Positions 1-9,529 of a DNA stretch of 64,000 nt are shown here, piece by piece. Source of the stretch: Candidatus Krumholzibacteriota bacterium (GTDB taxonomy: Bacteria > Krumholzibacteriota > Krumholzibacteriia > JAJRXK01); the NCBI GenBank assembly GCA_024276305.1, contig JAJRXK010000062.1, forward strand, positions 1-64,000, read 5' to 3'. Every line of letters starts with the position of its first letter. The stretch's first letter is position 1. Below the pieces are notes generated by a model. That model saw only the letters and a list, made by a program, of their open reading frames with translations, was not told where the DNA came from and did no database searches. Made by a program: the position numbers and the translations under genes.

Positions 1-530
1 CACCGAGAGCCCACCTCCTCCTCGACCTGTCGCAGGGTCTTTCCCAGGACTCCGGCCCCGGCCGCCACCCGGGCCCCGATCACCTGGACCCGGCCATCGG
101 CTAATTCGTAGAGCTCGGTCGCGGCCGGTCGCAGAAGCAATTCGTGAATCTCCTCGACCACCACCCGGTCGGGGTTGATGACCCGGTCGATGCCCATGAG
201 GCTGGTCATTTCATCGTGGCAGTACTCCGGATTCCGCACTCTCGCCACCCGGGTGGCCACTCCCAGGTGGCCCGCCTGGATGCAGGCGAGCATGTTGATC
301 TCGTCGTGGTTGGTGACCGCGATGACGATGTCGGCCTTGTCCGCCTGGGCCTCCTTCAGCTTCTCGACCGTGGCTCCGTTGCCGCGGAGCACCAAGGCGT
401 CCAGTGACTGCTGGGCCTGGGTGGCGATGGTCTCGTCGGCCTCGATGAGAGTGACGTTGTGAAAGTCGCCGGCCAGGCGCTCGGCCACCAAGGACCCCAC
501 CGCCCCGGCTCCGACGATGACGATCTTCAT
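1..530 (-). CDS. trkA: TrkA-type potassium uptake NAD-binding protein (N-terminal part, cut by window edge)
   Basis: TrkA is the peripheral cytoplasmic regulator of Trk/Ktr potassium channels and binds NAD(H) through a Rossmann fold. Translation leftward from the ATG at 530 gives [13 protein letters not shown], the glycine-rich Rossmann loop, followed by an acidic residue at the end of the second strand (TLIEAD). About 176 residues are visible: a full TrkA_N domain (about 1-125) and the start of a TrkA_C domain (from about 150). The 3' part lies outside the window. Its start codon overlaps the stop of the upstream threonine aldolase gene by 4 bases (ATGA), which suggests cotranscription and translational coupling. 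TrkH was not seen and would have to lie beyond the window. Confidence 0.93.
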   Translation of the reverse strand, partial: MKIVIVGAGAVGSLVAERLAGDFHNVTLIEADETIATQAQQSLDALVLRGNGATVEKLKEAQADKADIVIAVTNHDEINMLACIQAGHLGVATRVARVRNPEYCHDEMTSLMGIDRVINPDRVVVEEIHELLLRPAATELYELADGRVQVIGARVAAGAGVLGKTLRQVEEEVGSR

Positions 531-1567
531 CGAGGCTCCTTCCTCCCGGGGTAGGCTCGATCCAGCCTCGCCAGGACCTCTTCGCAGTCCCCGTCATCGA
601 TTCCCAGGTGGGTCACGAGACGGACTCGGCGCTCGCCGAAGGCGCTGACCCGAATTCCCAACTCCCCGAGATCCGCGACCACCGCGGCCGACCCCGCCCC
701 GGAGAGGACATCGAAGAGGACGATATTCGTCTCCGGAGCCGCAGCGAGCCGGAGTCGGGGATGCTTCCACTCGCGGGCCAACCAGGCCGCCCTCCGATGG
801 TCCTCGGCCAGACGATCCACGTGGTGATCGAGAGCGTGGAGACCCGCCGCCGCGAGGAGCCCGGCTTGGCGCATTCCCCCTCCCCATTGCTTGCGGATCC
901 GGCGAGCCCTTTCGATCACCTCTCGCGATGCCACCAGAACACTACCCACCGGAGCTCCGAGTCCCTTGCTGAGGCAGAGACTCACCGAATCGAAGGGTGC
1001 CGTCCACTCCGCGATGGAAATCCCCGTGGCCGCCGCCGCATTCCACAGACGAGCACCGTCCAGGTGCACCCGCAACCCGGTGCTCCGGGCCCAATTCGCG
1101 GTTTCCACCAACTCGCCGTGATCCAGGATTCTCCCCCCGCATCGGTTGTGGGTGTTCTCGAAGGCCACCAAGGCCGCTCGAGCGCAGTGCAGATCGTCGG
1201 GGTTGCGGGCTTTCTCGATCTGCTCGCGGGAGATGGAGCCATCCGAAGATTCGAGGGTCGCGATCTGCAACCCGCTCAGTGCGGCGGGAGCCCCCGCCTC
1301 GTAACGGTAGATGTGGGCATCGCCATGGCAGAGGATTTGATCCCCCCAACGAGTCTGCGCGCGCAGCGCCAGCTGATTGCTCATGGTCCCACTGGGCACG
1401 AAGAGCGCGGTCTCCTTGGCAGTGAGGGCCGCCATGCGCTCCTGCAGCCGATGTACGGTGGGGTCTTCATCGAAAACATCATCCCCCACCACCGCGGTGG
1501 CGATGGCCTCCCGCATGGAAGCGGTGGGTTGAGTGACGGTGTCACTTCGTAGGTCGATGGTCTTCAT
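527..1567 (-). CDS. ltaE: Low-specificity L-threonine aldolase, PLP-dependent
   Basis: This cytoplasmic PLP enzyme cleaves L-threonine or L-allo-threonine to glycine and acetaldehyde. The 346-aa product begins [14 protein letters not shown], a hallmark N-terminus of the family. The PLP lysine is about residue 201 in [14 protein letters not shown], and the cofactor aspartate lies in [10 protein letters not shown]. Length is normal. An in-frame GTG at 1606 would add 13 residues and overlaps the stop of the HU gene (GTGA). The ATG at 1567 is chosen because it matches the family N-terminus, but the GTG cannot be excluded. The gene sits between hup and trkA in an apparent three-gene leftward unit with overlapping ends. 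Confidence 0.94.
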   Translation of the reverse strand: MKTIDLRSDTVTQPTASMREAIATAVVGDDVFDEDPTVHRLQERMAALTAKETALFVPSGTMSNQLALRAQTRWGDQILCHGDAHIYRYEAGAPAALSGLQIATLESSDGSISREQIEKARNPDDLHCARAALVAFENTHNRCGGRILDHGELVETANWARSTGLRVHLDGARLWNAAAATGISIAEWTAPFDSVSLCLSKGLGAPVGSVLVASREVIERARRIRKQWGGGMRQAGLLAAAGLHALDHHVDRLAEDHRRAAWLAREWKHPRLRLAAAPETNIVLFDVLSGAGSAAVVADLGELGIRVSAFGERRVRLVTHLGIDDGDCEEVLARLDRAYPGRKEPR

Positions 1568-1602
1568 CGCCCGTCGAGAGGAGCTTCGCTCATCCTCTTC
1601 GA

Positions 1603-1881
1603 TCACTCGCCCGCGACGCGATCCTTGAGCATCTTGCTCACCTTGAATACCGGCACCCGCCGAGCCGGGACGGGAACGGTCTCCCCGGTCCGAGGATTAC
1701 GGGCCATTCGAGCCTTGCGCTCCTTCACCTTGAAGGTGCCAAAGCCACGGATCTCCAGATGCCCTCCCTCGACCAGGGTCTGGGAGACACGACTCAGAAA
1801 GCACTCCATCGCCTCGCCCACCTCTTTCTTCGTCAGTCCGGTGCGCAGAGCAATGTCTTCGACGATGTCCTGTTTGGTCAT
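1603..1881 (-). CDS. hup: HU/IHF-family DNA-binding protein
   Basis: This is a nucleoid-associated histone-like protein that bends DNA as a dimer. The 92-aa product starts [20 protein letters not shown]. It carries the [21 protein letters not shown] segment, in which the phenylalanine-rich strand leads into the flexible DNA-binding beta-arm. The reading frame extends upstream to 1950, but those extra residues (rich in R, A and P) do not match the family, so the ATG at 1881 is used. A good promoter candidate lies about 70 bases upstream. It is first in the unit with threonine aldolase and TrkA. Sequence alone does not separate HU from IHF. Confidence 0.93.
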   Translation of the reverse strand: MTKQDIVEDIALRTGLTKKEVGEAMECFLSRVSQTLVEGGHLEIRGFGTFKVKERKARMARNPRTGETVPVPARRVPVFKVSKMLKDRVAGE

Positions 1882-1950
1882 AGGGAGACCCCTTGGATTC
1901 GCTGTTAAGGCTGGCCGCGGCTCCTCCGCCGATCGCGGTGCGTCGTGCAA

Positions 1951-1979
1951 GCGTTAACTCTCCACCAAACCCTTGTCAA
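1951..1979 (-). promoter_or_regulatory. Putative sigma-70 promoter of the hup-ltaE-trkA unit
   Basis: Reading leftward there is a perfect TTGACA -35 box (1974-1979). It is followed after 16-17 bases by TTAACG/TAACGC (1951-1957) as a weak -10. The predicted start site is about 60 bases ahead of the HU ATG at 1881. The -35 is seen directly; promoter activity is inferred. Confidence 0.5.
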
Positions 1980-2304
1980 TGGCGAACTTACTCCATATCT
2001 CGCGTCGCGATCTGCGGGATGGCATTGCAGAATTCACCATTCTTGCGCGTTGCCGGTCCGCCGCGGGTCCTCACGGGAAGCGACGGGAAGGAGGTCCGAA
2101 TCTTGAGATGGGCTGCGAATCGACGCCGAGACCGTCCGCTGCCCGGAGCCGATCTCGAGGTGGTACGCCTCTTGCCCTCGCCGGGTCAAGCACCTCGATA
2201 CGCACTGGAGCCCCGAATCGTATTGGGATCCGCCGCGGATCGAAACCAAACATCAACGACTTCTGTGTCCCTCGCACGGAAGGCACCTTCGGAGGTTTCT
2301 GGTC
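1980..2304. other. Intergenic region with no supported gene
   Basis: This is the only gap longer than 300 bases in the window (1882-2304, counting the hup promoter). It separates hup (leftward) from the FnIII lipoprotein (rightward). Short open frames exist on both strands but show no recognisable motif, no good ribosome binding site and no signal peptide. No tRNA-like arms, repeats or strong hairpins were found. It probably holds the rightward promoter for the lipoprotein, but no convincing -35/-10 pair was identified. Confidence 0.5.
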
Positions 2305-2757
2305 ATGGCGGTCAATCACGCCCCCAGGATTCTGTTCACCATCGTCGCCGTCCTCGCGCTCGCCGCTTTCGCGGGTTGCGGGAACGACAGCACCCCTGCC
2401 TCGCCCAACATCGATACCGCACCGCCCGCCGTTCCTTCGGGAGTGTCGGCCTGGGGCCAGATCGGTAGCGACGCCGAGATCACTCTCTCCTGGGATGCGA
2501 ACGTCACCGACGCAGACCTCGCGGGCTATGTTCTCTATCGGAGCATCCGTCCGGACGGTCCGTTCCACCAAGTGTCGAGCGACCTGATCAATTCCAACAG
2601 CTACACCGACCGCCGGGTCGACATGGGAAACCACTACTACTATCGGGTGGCCGCCCGAGACGCGAGTGGCAACGAGTCGGGTTTCTCCCAGCTCATCGAC
2701 ATCGCGCTGGATCCGAATTCCGGCCCGCTCCGCCTCGAGACCCTCCCCTCGGAGTAG
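2305..2757 (+). CDS. Secreted lipoprotein with one fibronectin type III domain
   Basis: The 150-aa product has a hydrophobic signal segment ending in a lipobox (LAAFAGC, Cys about residue 27), so it is probably lipid-anchored. Residues about 40-140 form a single FnIII-like beta-sandwich, with the typical ITLSWDANV, AGYVLYRS and YYYRVAARDASGNES strands. Such domains usually mediate protein or polysaccharide contacts, and no catalytic residues are visible. GGAGG lies 9 bases ahead of the ATG. It appears monocistronic and is followed by a strong hairpin. The specific function is unknown. Confidence 0.82.
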   Translation: MAVNHAPRILFTIVAVLALAAFAGCGNDSTPASPNIDTAPPAVPSGVSAWGQIGSDAEITLSWDANVTDADLAGYVLYRSIRPDGPFHQVSSDLINSNSYTDRRVDMGNHYYYRVAARDASGNESGFSQLIDIALDPNSGPLRLETLPSE

Positions 2758-2774
2758 ATTCCGACTCTCCTGAG

Positions 2775-2823
2775 AACCTCGCAACCGAGGTTGCCGAACG
2801 GCCCCGCACTCTCCGGGGCCGTT
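2775..2823 (+). terminator. Two consecutive hairpins, probable terminator
   Basis: A 7-bp stem (2775-2781 with 2786-2792, loop CAAC) is followed by a perfect 10-bp GC-rich stem (2797-2806 AACGGCCCCG with 2814-2823, 7-base loop). Only a weak T-rich stretch follows. They sit just after the lipoprotein stop and before the TPR gene, which fits transcription termination. Confidence 0.7.
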
Positions 2824-2909
2824 CTGGTACGTATTTCGCTCGGGAGCCGATGCGCCTGGCGCGAATTGCGAAAGATCGATCCTCTCAGCATCACCGTGGG
2901 GGTGCCTGA

Positions 2910-5900
2910 ATGGTCTCATGGGGCCTGGGCCACAATCTGGAGAAGAACCTGCAGAAGGCGCGCGCCCTCCGAGAGAAGGGCGAGGACCGCCAAGCGCTGG
3001 ATCTGCTCCTGAATTGGGCCGAAAAGCACGAGGACAGCCCTCACTATCTCTTCGAAGCGGCTCTGACCGCCTTCGATCTGGAAGATCCCGCTTCGGGACT
3101 CAATTCGATCAAGACCCTCCTGAGGAGGTTCCCGGACACCCGGGACAAGATCCTGGGCGCGTGTGGAGATCATTTCTCCCAGCGGCCGAATCTGCCGCTG
3201 GCGGAGTTCCTCATCGACGACCACGCCGCCGCCCGACGTCTGGTCGCCGCCTTCGAAGTCATCGACAAGGTGAGTCCCCGGGAAGTCGAGGTCTACGCCA
3301 AACGGGTCGCCATGCGCCACCAGAGCCTGGCCGCCACTCCGAATACCCCCGACGCCAAGGTATTGCAGATCCAGGTCTCCCGACTGGTGGCCGCACACGC
3401 CAATGGGGACGCCGCGATCTTCGCCGACGCGACCCGAGCCCTCCTCGATCTGGACCCGGAGTTGTCCGAGACTCTGAACGAACTCTGCGAAGCCGAGGAT
3501 CCCCGGCAGCGGCCCGAGATCGCCCTGGCCCGCGGTTGCTGCCGAGCCGCGGCGGGACAACTTCGCGCCGCCTGCCAGGACTGGACCCACGCTCTCCAAC
3601 AGAACTCCTCCCTGGCAGCCCAGGTCCGCGAACTCCTGGCCCCGGTGGACCCGCCCAAGAAGGAGCGGGGACGGTGGCTCGCCACTCGGGCACATGCATC
3701 GCTGGCCCTGGGCGAGAACGACTCGGCGGCCGATCTCTACAGCGAGGCCTGCGAGGCAGATGCTTCGCTGCGGGAGGAGATCCTCGAGACTCTCGTGCGC
3801 GCCGACGAAGAGACCCGGGATTCGGCCAGCTTGGCCAAACTGCGTCTACGACTCTTCGTCGTCCTTCACCAGGCCGAAGAAGCCGCTCAGTACTCGCGAG
3901 AACTGCGACAGAGTGGAGTGATCGAAGTCTCCGAAATCCGACGCCTCATGGTCGGCAGTGGCGACGAAGCCGAAGCGAGCGCGCTCACCACCGCATTGGC
4001 CGAAGCCGCGATCTTCGATCAGGACCTCGGTGGAGCGGCCGAACAGGCCAACGCGATCTCCGACCGCGACGTGGCCGCACTGCGAAGACTCCTCGACGCC
4101 ATCGACTCGGTGCGGTCGGACTGGCCCGAGGACACGCGAATCTCGCTCCTCTCCTTCGGTGCCGTCCTCGCGGCCCGCGCCAAGGACGGCGATCGCTGCA
4201 ACGAGATCCTGCGGGAGATCTGGGAACATCCCGAAGTCGATGCGACGACCGCGATCTCGGTCACCGGTCGTTGTCTCGAGGTCATCAAGGCTCAGCGGAG
4301 CTTTCTCCTCGCCGCCGGTCGGGCCCTGCTCGACCGAGACGCGGACGAAGTTCTCCGCGAGATCATCGATCGAATCTTCGGGACCGCCAAGAGCTCGGCG
4401 GTCAAGGCCGACCCGGCGCCGGCCATCGACGGCTTCCAGTCGGTCGACTTCGAAGACGCCCCCGAGGAAGGCCTCCAACTCGATGTCGATGGACTCGACC
4501 AAGAAGCTCACGAAGATCTCGAAGGGGTCTTCCTCCTGCTCGTCGAAGAAAAGAGTTCGAGGAGCCAGTGCCTGCTGCGGTGCATGGATGCCTGTGCGCC
4601 ATCGGTGGATGCGGCCCAACGATTCCGTCATCCCATTGCCTACGCCGCCCTCTTGGCCGGAGACTTCGACCGTGGCCTCTCCGAGCTGGCCGTGCTTCAA
4701 GTCACCGGCGGCGAGGACATGGCCGACACTTCGCGGCGCCACCTCGAAGCGGCGCTGCGCGAACATCCCGAGGCCGCAGTCCTCCGCGCCGCTCTGGCCG
4801 AATTGCTCATGGAAAGCGGAGACCTCCTCGGTGCGGGGACCCAGCTCGGGGAGGCCCTCCGACAGAATCCCGCGGCCTGCGACGAGCTCTGCTCCCAATT
4901 CGACCGACTCCTCGAAAGGGAGGTCGGTCCCGAAAGCGGAGCTCTGTGGATCACTTACGCCCAGGCTCTCTTCGACATCGGGCGCTTCGGCCCTCTCCGA
5001 GCGGTCTGCGAACGGGGCCGACCGGTCTGCGACGACAACGCCGCCTCCCGCCTCGAACTCCTGGCGACCCGAGTTCTGGTGGAAGAAGGGCGCCTCACCG
5101 AGGCTCTCCAAGCCGTCCAGCGACTCCTGCGGCGGACGGATGAGGACTCCGAACGAATCGTGAACATCCTCCAGGCGATTCTGGATTCCCACCCCGGAAG
5201 CGCCGGCGCCCACTTCCTGATGGGCGAGGCCTGTTATCGAGCCGGACGTCCGGCCGATGCGCTGGAGGCCTGGTCCCATGCGGCCAAGTGCGATGACTCC
5301 CTCTCCGCCCGGGTGGCCGAGAAGATCCAGGTCCTCGAAGCCCACCCCGCGGTGAGCGGCCACGACCTCTTTCGCATGGCTTGCTACCACGCCCAACGAC
5401 AGCAGTGGTCGGACGCAGCACGGCTCCTCGAACAAGCGGTCCGGGTGGACCCGGAGATCGCAGCCCGGATCCTGGGCGAGTTCGAAGCACAGGCCACCAC
5501 GGAGGAAGCGGATCTGGATCTGGTCTTGGCCCTGGCCGACGCCGCCCGGGTCGCCGGCCGCCCCGAATTCTCCTGCGAATTGCTCTCTCGGGTCGATCAA
5601 CACGACGGCGCACGGATCGAAGCCGTCCTCACCGGATTCCGCCGAGTGCGGGATGCCTATCGCGAAGACCTCGAAGCCGTGGTCTCCATGGCCCGAGTTC
5701 TCCTCCGGCATCGGATGATCGACGCCGCGGCTCTCTGCGTCTCGGAGGCAGGAGCCGACGCCCACTACGACCCCGACGCCCGCCGGTCGATGCTGGCCGA
5801 ATTCCACCGTCGCTGTCCCGACCAGACCCAGATCTCTCTGACCCTGGCCGAGCGCTGCGTCGAGAGCGAGCGATGGGAAGAGGCCCTCGAGATTCTGGAA

Positions 5901-6890
5901 GAGTCCATCACTCGCCGCGAAGCCGATGTGGATCGGGCCCACCGCATCGTCCAGCAGCTGCGGGCCGGGAATCCGGGCATGGCCCGGATCGCCCTTCTCG
6001 AACACGACTACCTTCTCCGGGCCGGCCGGGTCGAAGACGCTCTCCGCGCCCTCCCCCTGAGCGAAGCGGTCACCGGGGCCGAGCTCCACGAGCTCACTTC
6101 GCGCCTCGAAACCCATCGCGAGGTCGCCCGGCGTCATCTGAGCATCGCGGAGAACTACGGGCGCGCGCTGTGGAAGCAGGGACGTCACATGGATTCCCTC
6201 GACATCCTGCGGAGCGCGGTCCTCGAACTCCAGCCCGAAGCCACCGCCACCATCCGTTGGACCTTGGCGGAACTCCTGGTCCAGAGCGACCTGGCCGAGG
6301 AGGCGGGTCGAGTCCTGGCGCTCGACGATGCCGCATCGGAAGTACGGCGAAAGGCCTACCAACACCTGGCCGCGGCCCAGCTGGACCGTCTCGACGCCGA
6401 AATCGCCTCCCTCGAAGACCAGCGCCGACGCCATCCCGGCGCCGCCCACCTGGTGACCCGTCTCGCCCGACGGCTCTTGGACCGCGGGCGCTGCCGAGAA
6501 GCAGAGGAGGTCCTGATCGACCTCGAAGGGGACGACAAGGCCCAGATTCGGCGCGGAATCCTGCTCGCGGAGGCCCGGCTGGAACTCGGTCGAGCGGATC
6601 GGGCCGAAACCGCCCTGCGCGGACTGGCCCATCGACCGATGGAAGCGCGGCAGCAACAGCGCGTGGACCGTCTCTTGGCTCAATGCGCGGAGCGGCTGGT
6701 GCGCCCGGCCGAAGCCAGAGCCCGCTACCAAAAACTCGAATCCGAGAGCTCGTCGCCGACCACGACCTCCACGGCCGCTCGACAAGCCTATACCCACGAT
6801 TTGGCCGACGTCGCGGGAGAGTTCCGTGCCGTCCTCATCGGAGTCGGTGATCTCGACACCGACCTCCATCCCCTGCAGGAGCAGTCATGA
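2910..6890 (+). CDS. Very large TPR-type alpha-solenoid protein (1326 aa), function unknown
   Basis: The product consists almost entirely of short amphipathic helices rich in A, L, E and R, with repeated TPR-like signatures. Examples are GAHFLMGEACYRAGRPADAL (about 770), AELLMESGDLLGAGTQLGEA (about 630) and RGILLAEARLELGRADRAE (about 1215). I count well over 20 helix pairs, many degenerate. There is no signal peptide or membrane helix, so it should be cytoplasmic. No enzymatic domain is visible. The stop overlaps the start of the next gene (ATGA at 6887-6890), so the two proteins are probably made together and may form a scaffold. A GGGGGT motif lies about 7 bases ahead of the ATG. The family was not recognised; only the fold is inferred. 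Confidence 0.85.
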   Translation: MVSWGLGHNLEKNLQKARALREKGEDRQALDLLLNWAEKHEDSPHYLFEAALTAFDLEDPASGLNSIKTLLRRFPDTRDKILGACGDHFSQRPNLPLAEFLIDDHAAARRLVAAFEVIDKVSPREVEVYAKRVAMRHQSLAATPNTPDAKVLQIQVSRLVAAHANGDAAIFADATRALLDLDPELSETLNELCEAEDPRQRPEIALARGCCRAAAGQLRAACQDWTHALQQNSSLAAQVRELLAPVDPPKKERGRWLATRAHASLALGENDSAADLYSEACEADASLREEILETLVRADEETRDSASLAKLRLRLFVVLHQAEEAAQYSRELRQSGVIEVSEIRRLMVGSGDEAEASALTTALAEAAIFDQDLGGAAEQANAISDRDVAALRRLLDAIDSVRSDWPEDTRISLLSFGAVLAARAKDGDRCNEILREIWEHPEVDATTAISVTGRCLEVIKAQRSFLLAAGRALLDRDADEVLREIIDRIFGTAKSSAVKADPAPAIDGFQSVDFEDAPEEGLQLDVDGLDQEAHEDLEGVFLLLVEEKSSRSQCLLRCMDACAPSVDAAQRFRHPIAYAALLAGDFDRGLSELAVLQVTGGEDMADTSRRHLEAALREHPEAAVLRAALAELLMESGDLLGAGTQLGEALRQNPAACDELCSQFDRLLEREVGPESGALWITYAQALFDIGRFGPLRAVCERGRPVCDDNAASRLELLATRVLVEEGRLTEALQAVQRLLRRTDEDSERIVNILQAILDSHPGSAGAHFLMGEACYRAGRPADALEAWSHAAKCDDSLSARVAEKIQVLEAHPAVSGHDLFRMACYHAQRQQWSDAARLLEQAVRVDPEIAARILGEFEAQATTEEADLDLVLALADAARVAGRPEFSCELLSRVDQHDGARIEAVLTGFRRVRDAYREDLEAVVSMARVLLRHRMIDAAALCVSEAGADAHYDPDARRSMLAEFHRRCPDQTQISLTLAERCVESERWEEALEILEESITRREADVDRAHRIVQQLRAGNPGMARIALLEHDYLLRAGRVEDALRALPLSEAVTGAELHELTSRLETHREVARRHLSIAENYGRALWKQGRHMDSLDILRSAVLELQPEATATIRWTLAELLVQSDLAEEAGRVLALDDAASEVRRKAYQHLAAAQLDRLDAEIASLEDQRRRHPGAAHLVTRLARRLLDRGRCREAEEVLIDLEGDDKAQIRRGILLAEARLELGRADRAETALRGLAHRPMEARQQQRVDRLLAQCAERLVRPAEARARYQKLESESSSPTTTSTAARQAYTHDLADVAGEFRAVLIGVGDLDTDLHPLQEQS

Positions 6891-8323
6891 ACGACGCGAA
6901 TCACGAACTCGACAGTGCCCAGTCGGTCCTCGAAGCCGCCACCGAACTCGAGTCGGAAGACCCCAGACCCAGCTCCTCGGGATCGGCCAGCGAATCTCTG
7001 GTCTTCGGCGCCCTCGACAAATTGGCCCAGGCCACCGATCACATCTCCGAGCGCCTGGGCGAAAAGATCGACGCGGTCCACCATGACTTCGGGGCCGACC
7101 TGAAGCAAGCCCGGGAACGGATGGCCGAGGCTCAGGAAAAGGCCCTCGAGCGCATCGAGGAGAGCAGCCACGAGAGCGTGGCGGCCATCGAAAAGGTCCT
7201 CGAGGATGCGCGAAACCAGCAGGAATCGCGCGAGGCCAACCTGCGCAAGACCATCGCCGAAGGCCTCGACAATGTCGTCACCCAACAGGAGCGCCTGGTC
7301 ACCAAGGAGGCTTCGCGACTGCGAGAGGACCTCGACCGACTCCACGAGAAGGTGGACCGCTTCGACGAGCGATTCGAGTCTCTGCAGACTGCGATCTCGG
7401 ACCTACGCGAGGATTGGCAACAGGCGCAGGAGTCCCAGACCCAGGCTCGATCCGGAGCTCTGGACCAATTGCGGGAGTCCATTCTGGAGAGCCAACAGAA
7501 GGTCGTCTCGATTCTGGCCGAGGGAATGGGGCACTTCGAGCGGGACACCTGCGACCGTTTCGAGGCCACCGACGCCAAGATCGAGGAGGGATTCCGTGAC
7601 CACGCCGAAAAGAACGAATCCCTGCGCAGCTCCCTCCAGAAGGCCCTCGACCAGAGCCACCAGGACCAGGAGAAACGCTTCGAGCAATTCCAGAAGATCT
7701 TCGAGGAGGCTCGCGGGATCCTCGATGAGGAACGCGAACACCTGCGGGAGATTGCCGAAGAAGTGAAGAAGCAACACGCCAGTGTCGCCGAACAGGTGGA
7801 GCTCGAGCGCCAACGCAGCGAAGAGGCCGAGCGCCAACGGAAGATCGAACGCGCCCGCACTCTCAACAACGCCGGAGTGGCTCGCTACCACAGCGGGGAA
7901 TTCGCGCGGGCCAGGGAGATCTTCGAACAGGCCATCGAACTCGACCCCAATTCGGCCGAGACCTTCAACAACCTCGGGCTCGCCCTCACCGAGCTCGGCC
8001 AGCATGACGAGGCCACGGTGGCCTTCGAAACGGCGGCCGAACTCGACCCCGATCTGGCCGCGAGCTACAACAATCTGGGCTACGTGCTCTTCCGCCAGGA
8101 GAACTTCGAGGCCGCGGTCGAGATGTACAAGGAGGCCCTCGGGCGAACCCCCGATTCCAGCGCGGCGCACACGAATCTGGGCAACGCACTCCAGAAGCTG
8201 GGCCGCACCGACGAAGCGGTGGAAGCTTGGACCAAAGCGGTGGAGATCGACCCCCAGAACACGCGGGCCAAGCGTTACCTCGAACGCTTCACCGGCAGCG
8301 AGGGTCCCTCGGACGAGGACTGA
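6887..8323 (+). CDS. Coiled-coil protein with C-terminal TPR array (478 aa)
   Basis: Residues about 65-325 are a long, highly charged coiled coil (E, K, R, Q and D rich, e.g. EKALERIEESSHESVAAIEK). It resembles apolipoprotein- or chemoreceptor-like helical bundles. Residues about 328-470 are four clear TPR units of canonical sequence (ARYHSGEFARAREIFEQAIE, NLGLALTELGQHDEATVAFE, NLGYVLFRQENFEAAVEMYK, NLGNALQKLGRTDEAVEAW). No signal peptide or membrane helix is present. It overlaps the 3' end of the giant TPR gene by 4 bases, and its own 3' end overlaps the convergent heptosyltransferase gene by 35 bases. A structural or assembly role is inferred; no family name is assigned. Confidence 0.87.
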   Translation: MNDANHELDSAQSVLEAATELESEDPRPSSSGSASESLVFGALDKLAQATDHISERLGEKIDAVHHDFGADLKQARERMAEAQEKALERIEESSHESVAAIEKVLEDARNQQESREANLRKTIAEGLDNVVTQQERLVTKEASRLREDLDRLHEKVDRFDERFESLQTAISDLREDWQQAQESQTQARSGALDQLRESILESQQKVVSILAEGMGHFERDTCDRFEATDAKIEEGFRDHAEKNESLRSSLQKALDQSHQDQEKRFEQFQKIFEEARGILDEEREHLREIAEEVKKQHASVAEQVELERQRSEEAERQRKIERARTLNNAGVARYHSGEFARAREIFEQAIELDPNSAETFNNLGLALTELGQHDEATVAFETAAELDPDLAASYNNLGYVLFRQENFEAAVEMYKEALGRTPDSSAAHTNLGNALQKLGRTDEAVEAWTKAVEIDPQNTRAKRYLERFTGSEGPSDED

Positions 8324-9428
8324 GGCCGCCGCGCCCGTCGAGGACCGTCCACAGGGCCGCCTCGACTTCGTCGAGGTCGAGGCCGGACATCTCTCCGGTG
8401 GGCGATTGCAGGGCCACCAGAGCGGGAGAGGGAGGAGCCCACTCCTCTCGAGGGGTGGGACCGAAGAGAGCGACCGTCGCGACTCCCACCGCTCCTGCGA
8501 TGTGCATGATCCCGGTATCGTTGACTACCGCAGCGTCGCTTCGCTCGAGCACCGCGGCCACCGAGGCCACATCCACTCCCCGCAGCACTTCGCACTCCGT
8601 CGCCGTGGCCCGTTGAGTCTCGGCCACCGCGATGGCATCCGCCGGCCCCTCGATCAAGTAGGGCACTGCTCCCTGTTCTCGGAGGCGCTGCGCGATCGCG
8701 GCAAAGCGCTCCGGGGGCCAGCGATTGGCCTCTTTTCCCGCTCCCGGGTGCAAGGCCACGCGCAGTCCCGGCCCCAAGCGATCCAAGAAGTCCCGGGCTC
8801 GCCGGCGGGCCGCCGGTCCCGGGCAGAGTCGGGGCTGACGAGTGGGAATCTCGAAACCCACCTCCGCCAGAGAAGAGAGTCCATGATCGATTGCATGCCC
8901 CCGGAGCTCGGGCGAGGTGGGCATCTCCAGATTGTAGAGCCACTGCGAGAAGGACCAGCCGAAGGGAACACTGCTCCCACCCACCAAGTAGGGAGCTCCG
9001 CTGAGACTCGCGATCCAGGCCGAAGTGCTCGAGAAACTCACCGAATTCAGAACCACTGCCACCTCGGCTTCGAAGCTCCTCAGCGTCCGCAAGAACCGCC
9101 ACGCCCGGCGAGGAGACTTACGAAGGGCTCGCTTGTCGAAGAGCAGAACCGCGTCCACGGCCGGATGCCCCCGGACCACTCCGTCGTTGACCGGAGCGGT
9201 GACCAATAGGGTCTGCGCCCCATCGAAGGTGGCGGCCACCGCCTCGAAGGCGGGAGTCGCACAGAGCATGTCCCCCATCTGGTTGTGCTGGCGAACCAGA
9301 AGGACCCGGCGCGGGCGGGACTTCCGAATCTCCTCGAGGGAAAGCCGAGGGCGCGACAGGAAGGGGCGCAACGACCATTCCAGCCCTCGCTTCATCCACC
9401 GATCGCGGCGGCGATTGATGCGCCCCAT
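8289..9428 (-). CDS. Glycosyltransferase family 9 (ADP-heptose:LPS heptosyltransferase-like)
   Basis: GT9 enzymes transfer heptose from ADP-heptose onto the inner LPS core at the inner face of the cytoplasmic membrane. The 379-aa product has the N-terminal RRVLLVRQHNQMGDML segment, HPGAGKEANRWPPERFAAIA in the middle, and the C-terminal donor-site signature VNDTGIMHIAGAVGVATVAL followed by FGPT. These are characteristic of WaaF/WaaC/WaaQ-like proteins. The ATG at 9428 follows GGGAAAGG and GAGGAG purine runs; further upstream codons look non-coding. The 3' end overlaps the TPR gene on the other strand. The exact acceptor (heptosyltransferase I, II or III) cannot be read from the sequence. Confidence 0.9.
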   Translation of the reverse strand: MGRINRRRDRWMKRGLEWSLRPFLSRPRLSLEEIRKSRPRRVLLVRQHNQMGDMLCATPAFEAVAATFDGAQTLLVTAPVNDGVVRGHPAVDAVLLFDKRALRKSPRRAWRFLRTLRSFEAEVAVVLNSVSFSSTSAWIASLSGAPYLVGGSSVPFGWSFSQWLYNLEMPTSPELRGHAIDHGLSSLAEVGFEIPTRQPRLCPGPAARRRARDFLDRLGPGLRVALHPGAGKEANRWPPERFAAIAQRLREQGAVPYLIEGPADAIAVAETQRATATECEVLRGVDVASVAAVLERSDAAVVNDTGIMHIAGAVGVATVALFGPTPREEWAPPSPALVALQSPTGEMSGLDLDEVEAALWTVLDGRGGLSPRPRDPRCR

Positions 9429-9529
9429 CTCCTCAGACCTTTCCCCGACGAAGGAGCTCAAGCTTCCGGCCACGGGTGCCGATCTCCGCCCCAGATTCTG
9501 CCCCGCCCCCGATCTCAGGATGGCCACCC

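Noticed and set aside
3846-6869. 1007-codon open frame on the minus strand opposite the giant TPR gene
   Set aside because: High GC keeps antisense frames open. The plus-strand product has clear TPR signatures and coupling to the next gene, while the antisense product has no recognisable motif.
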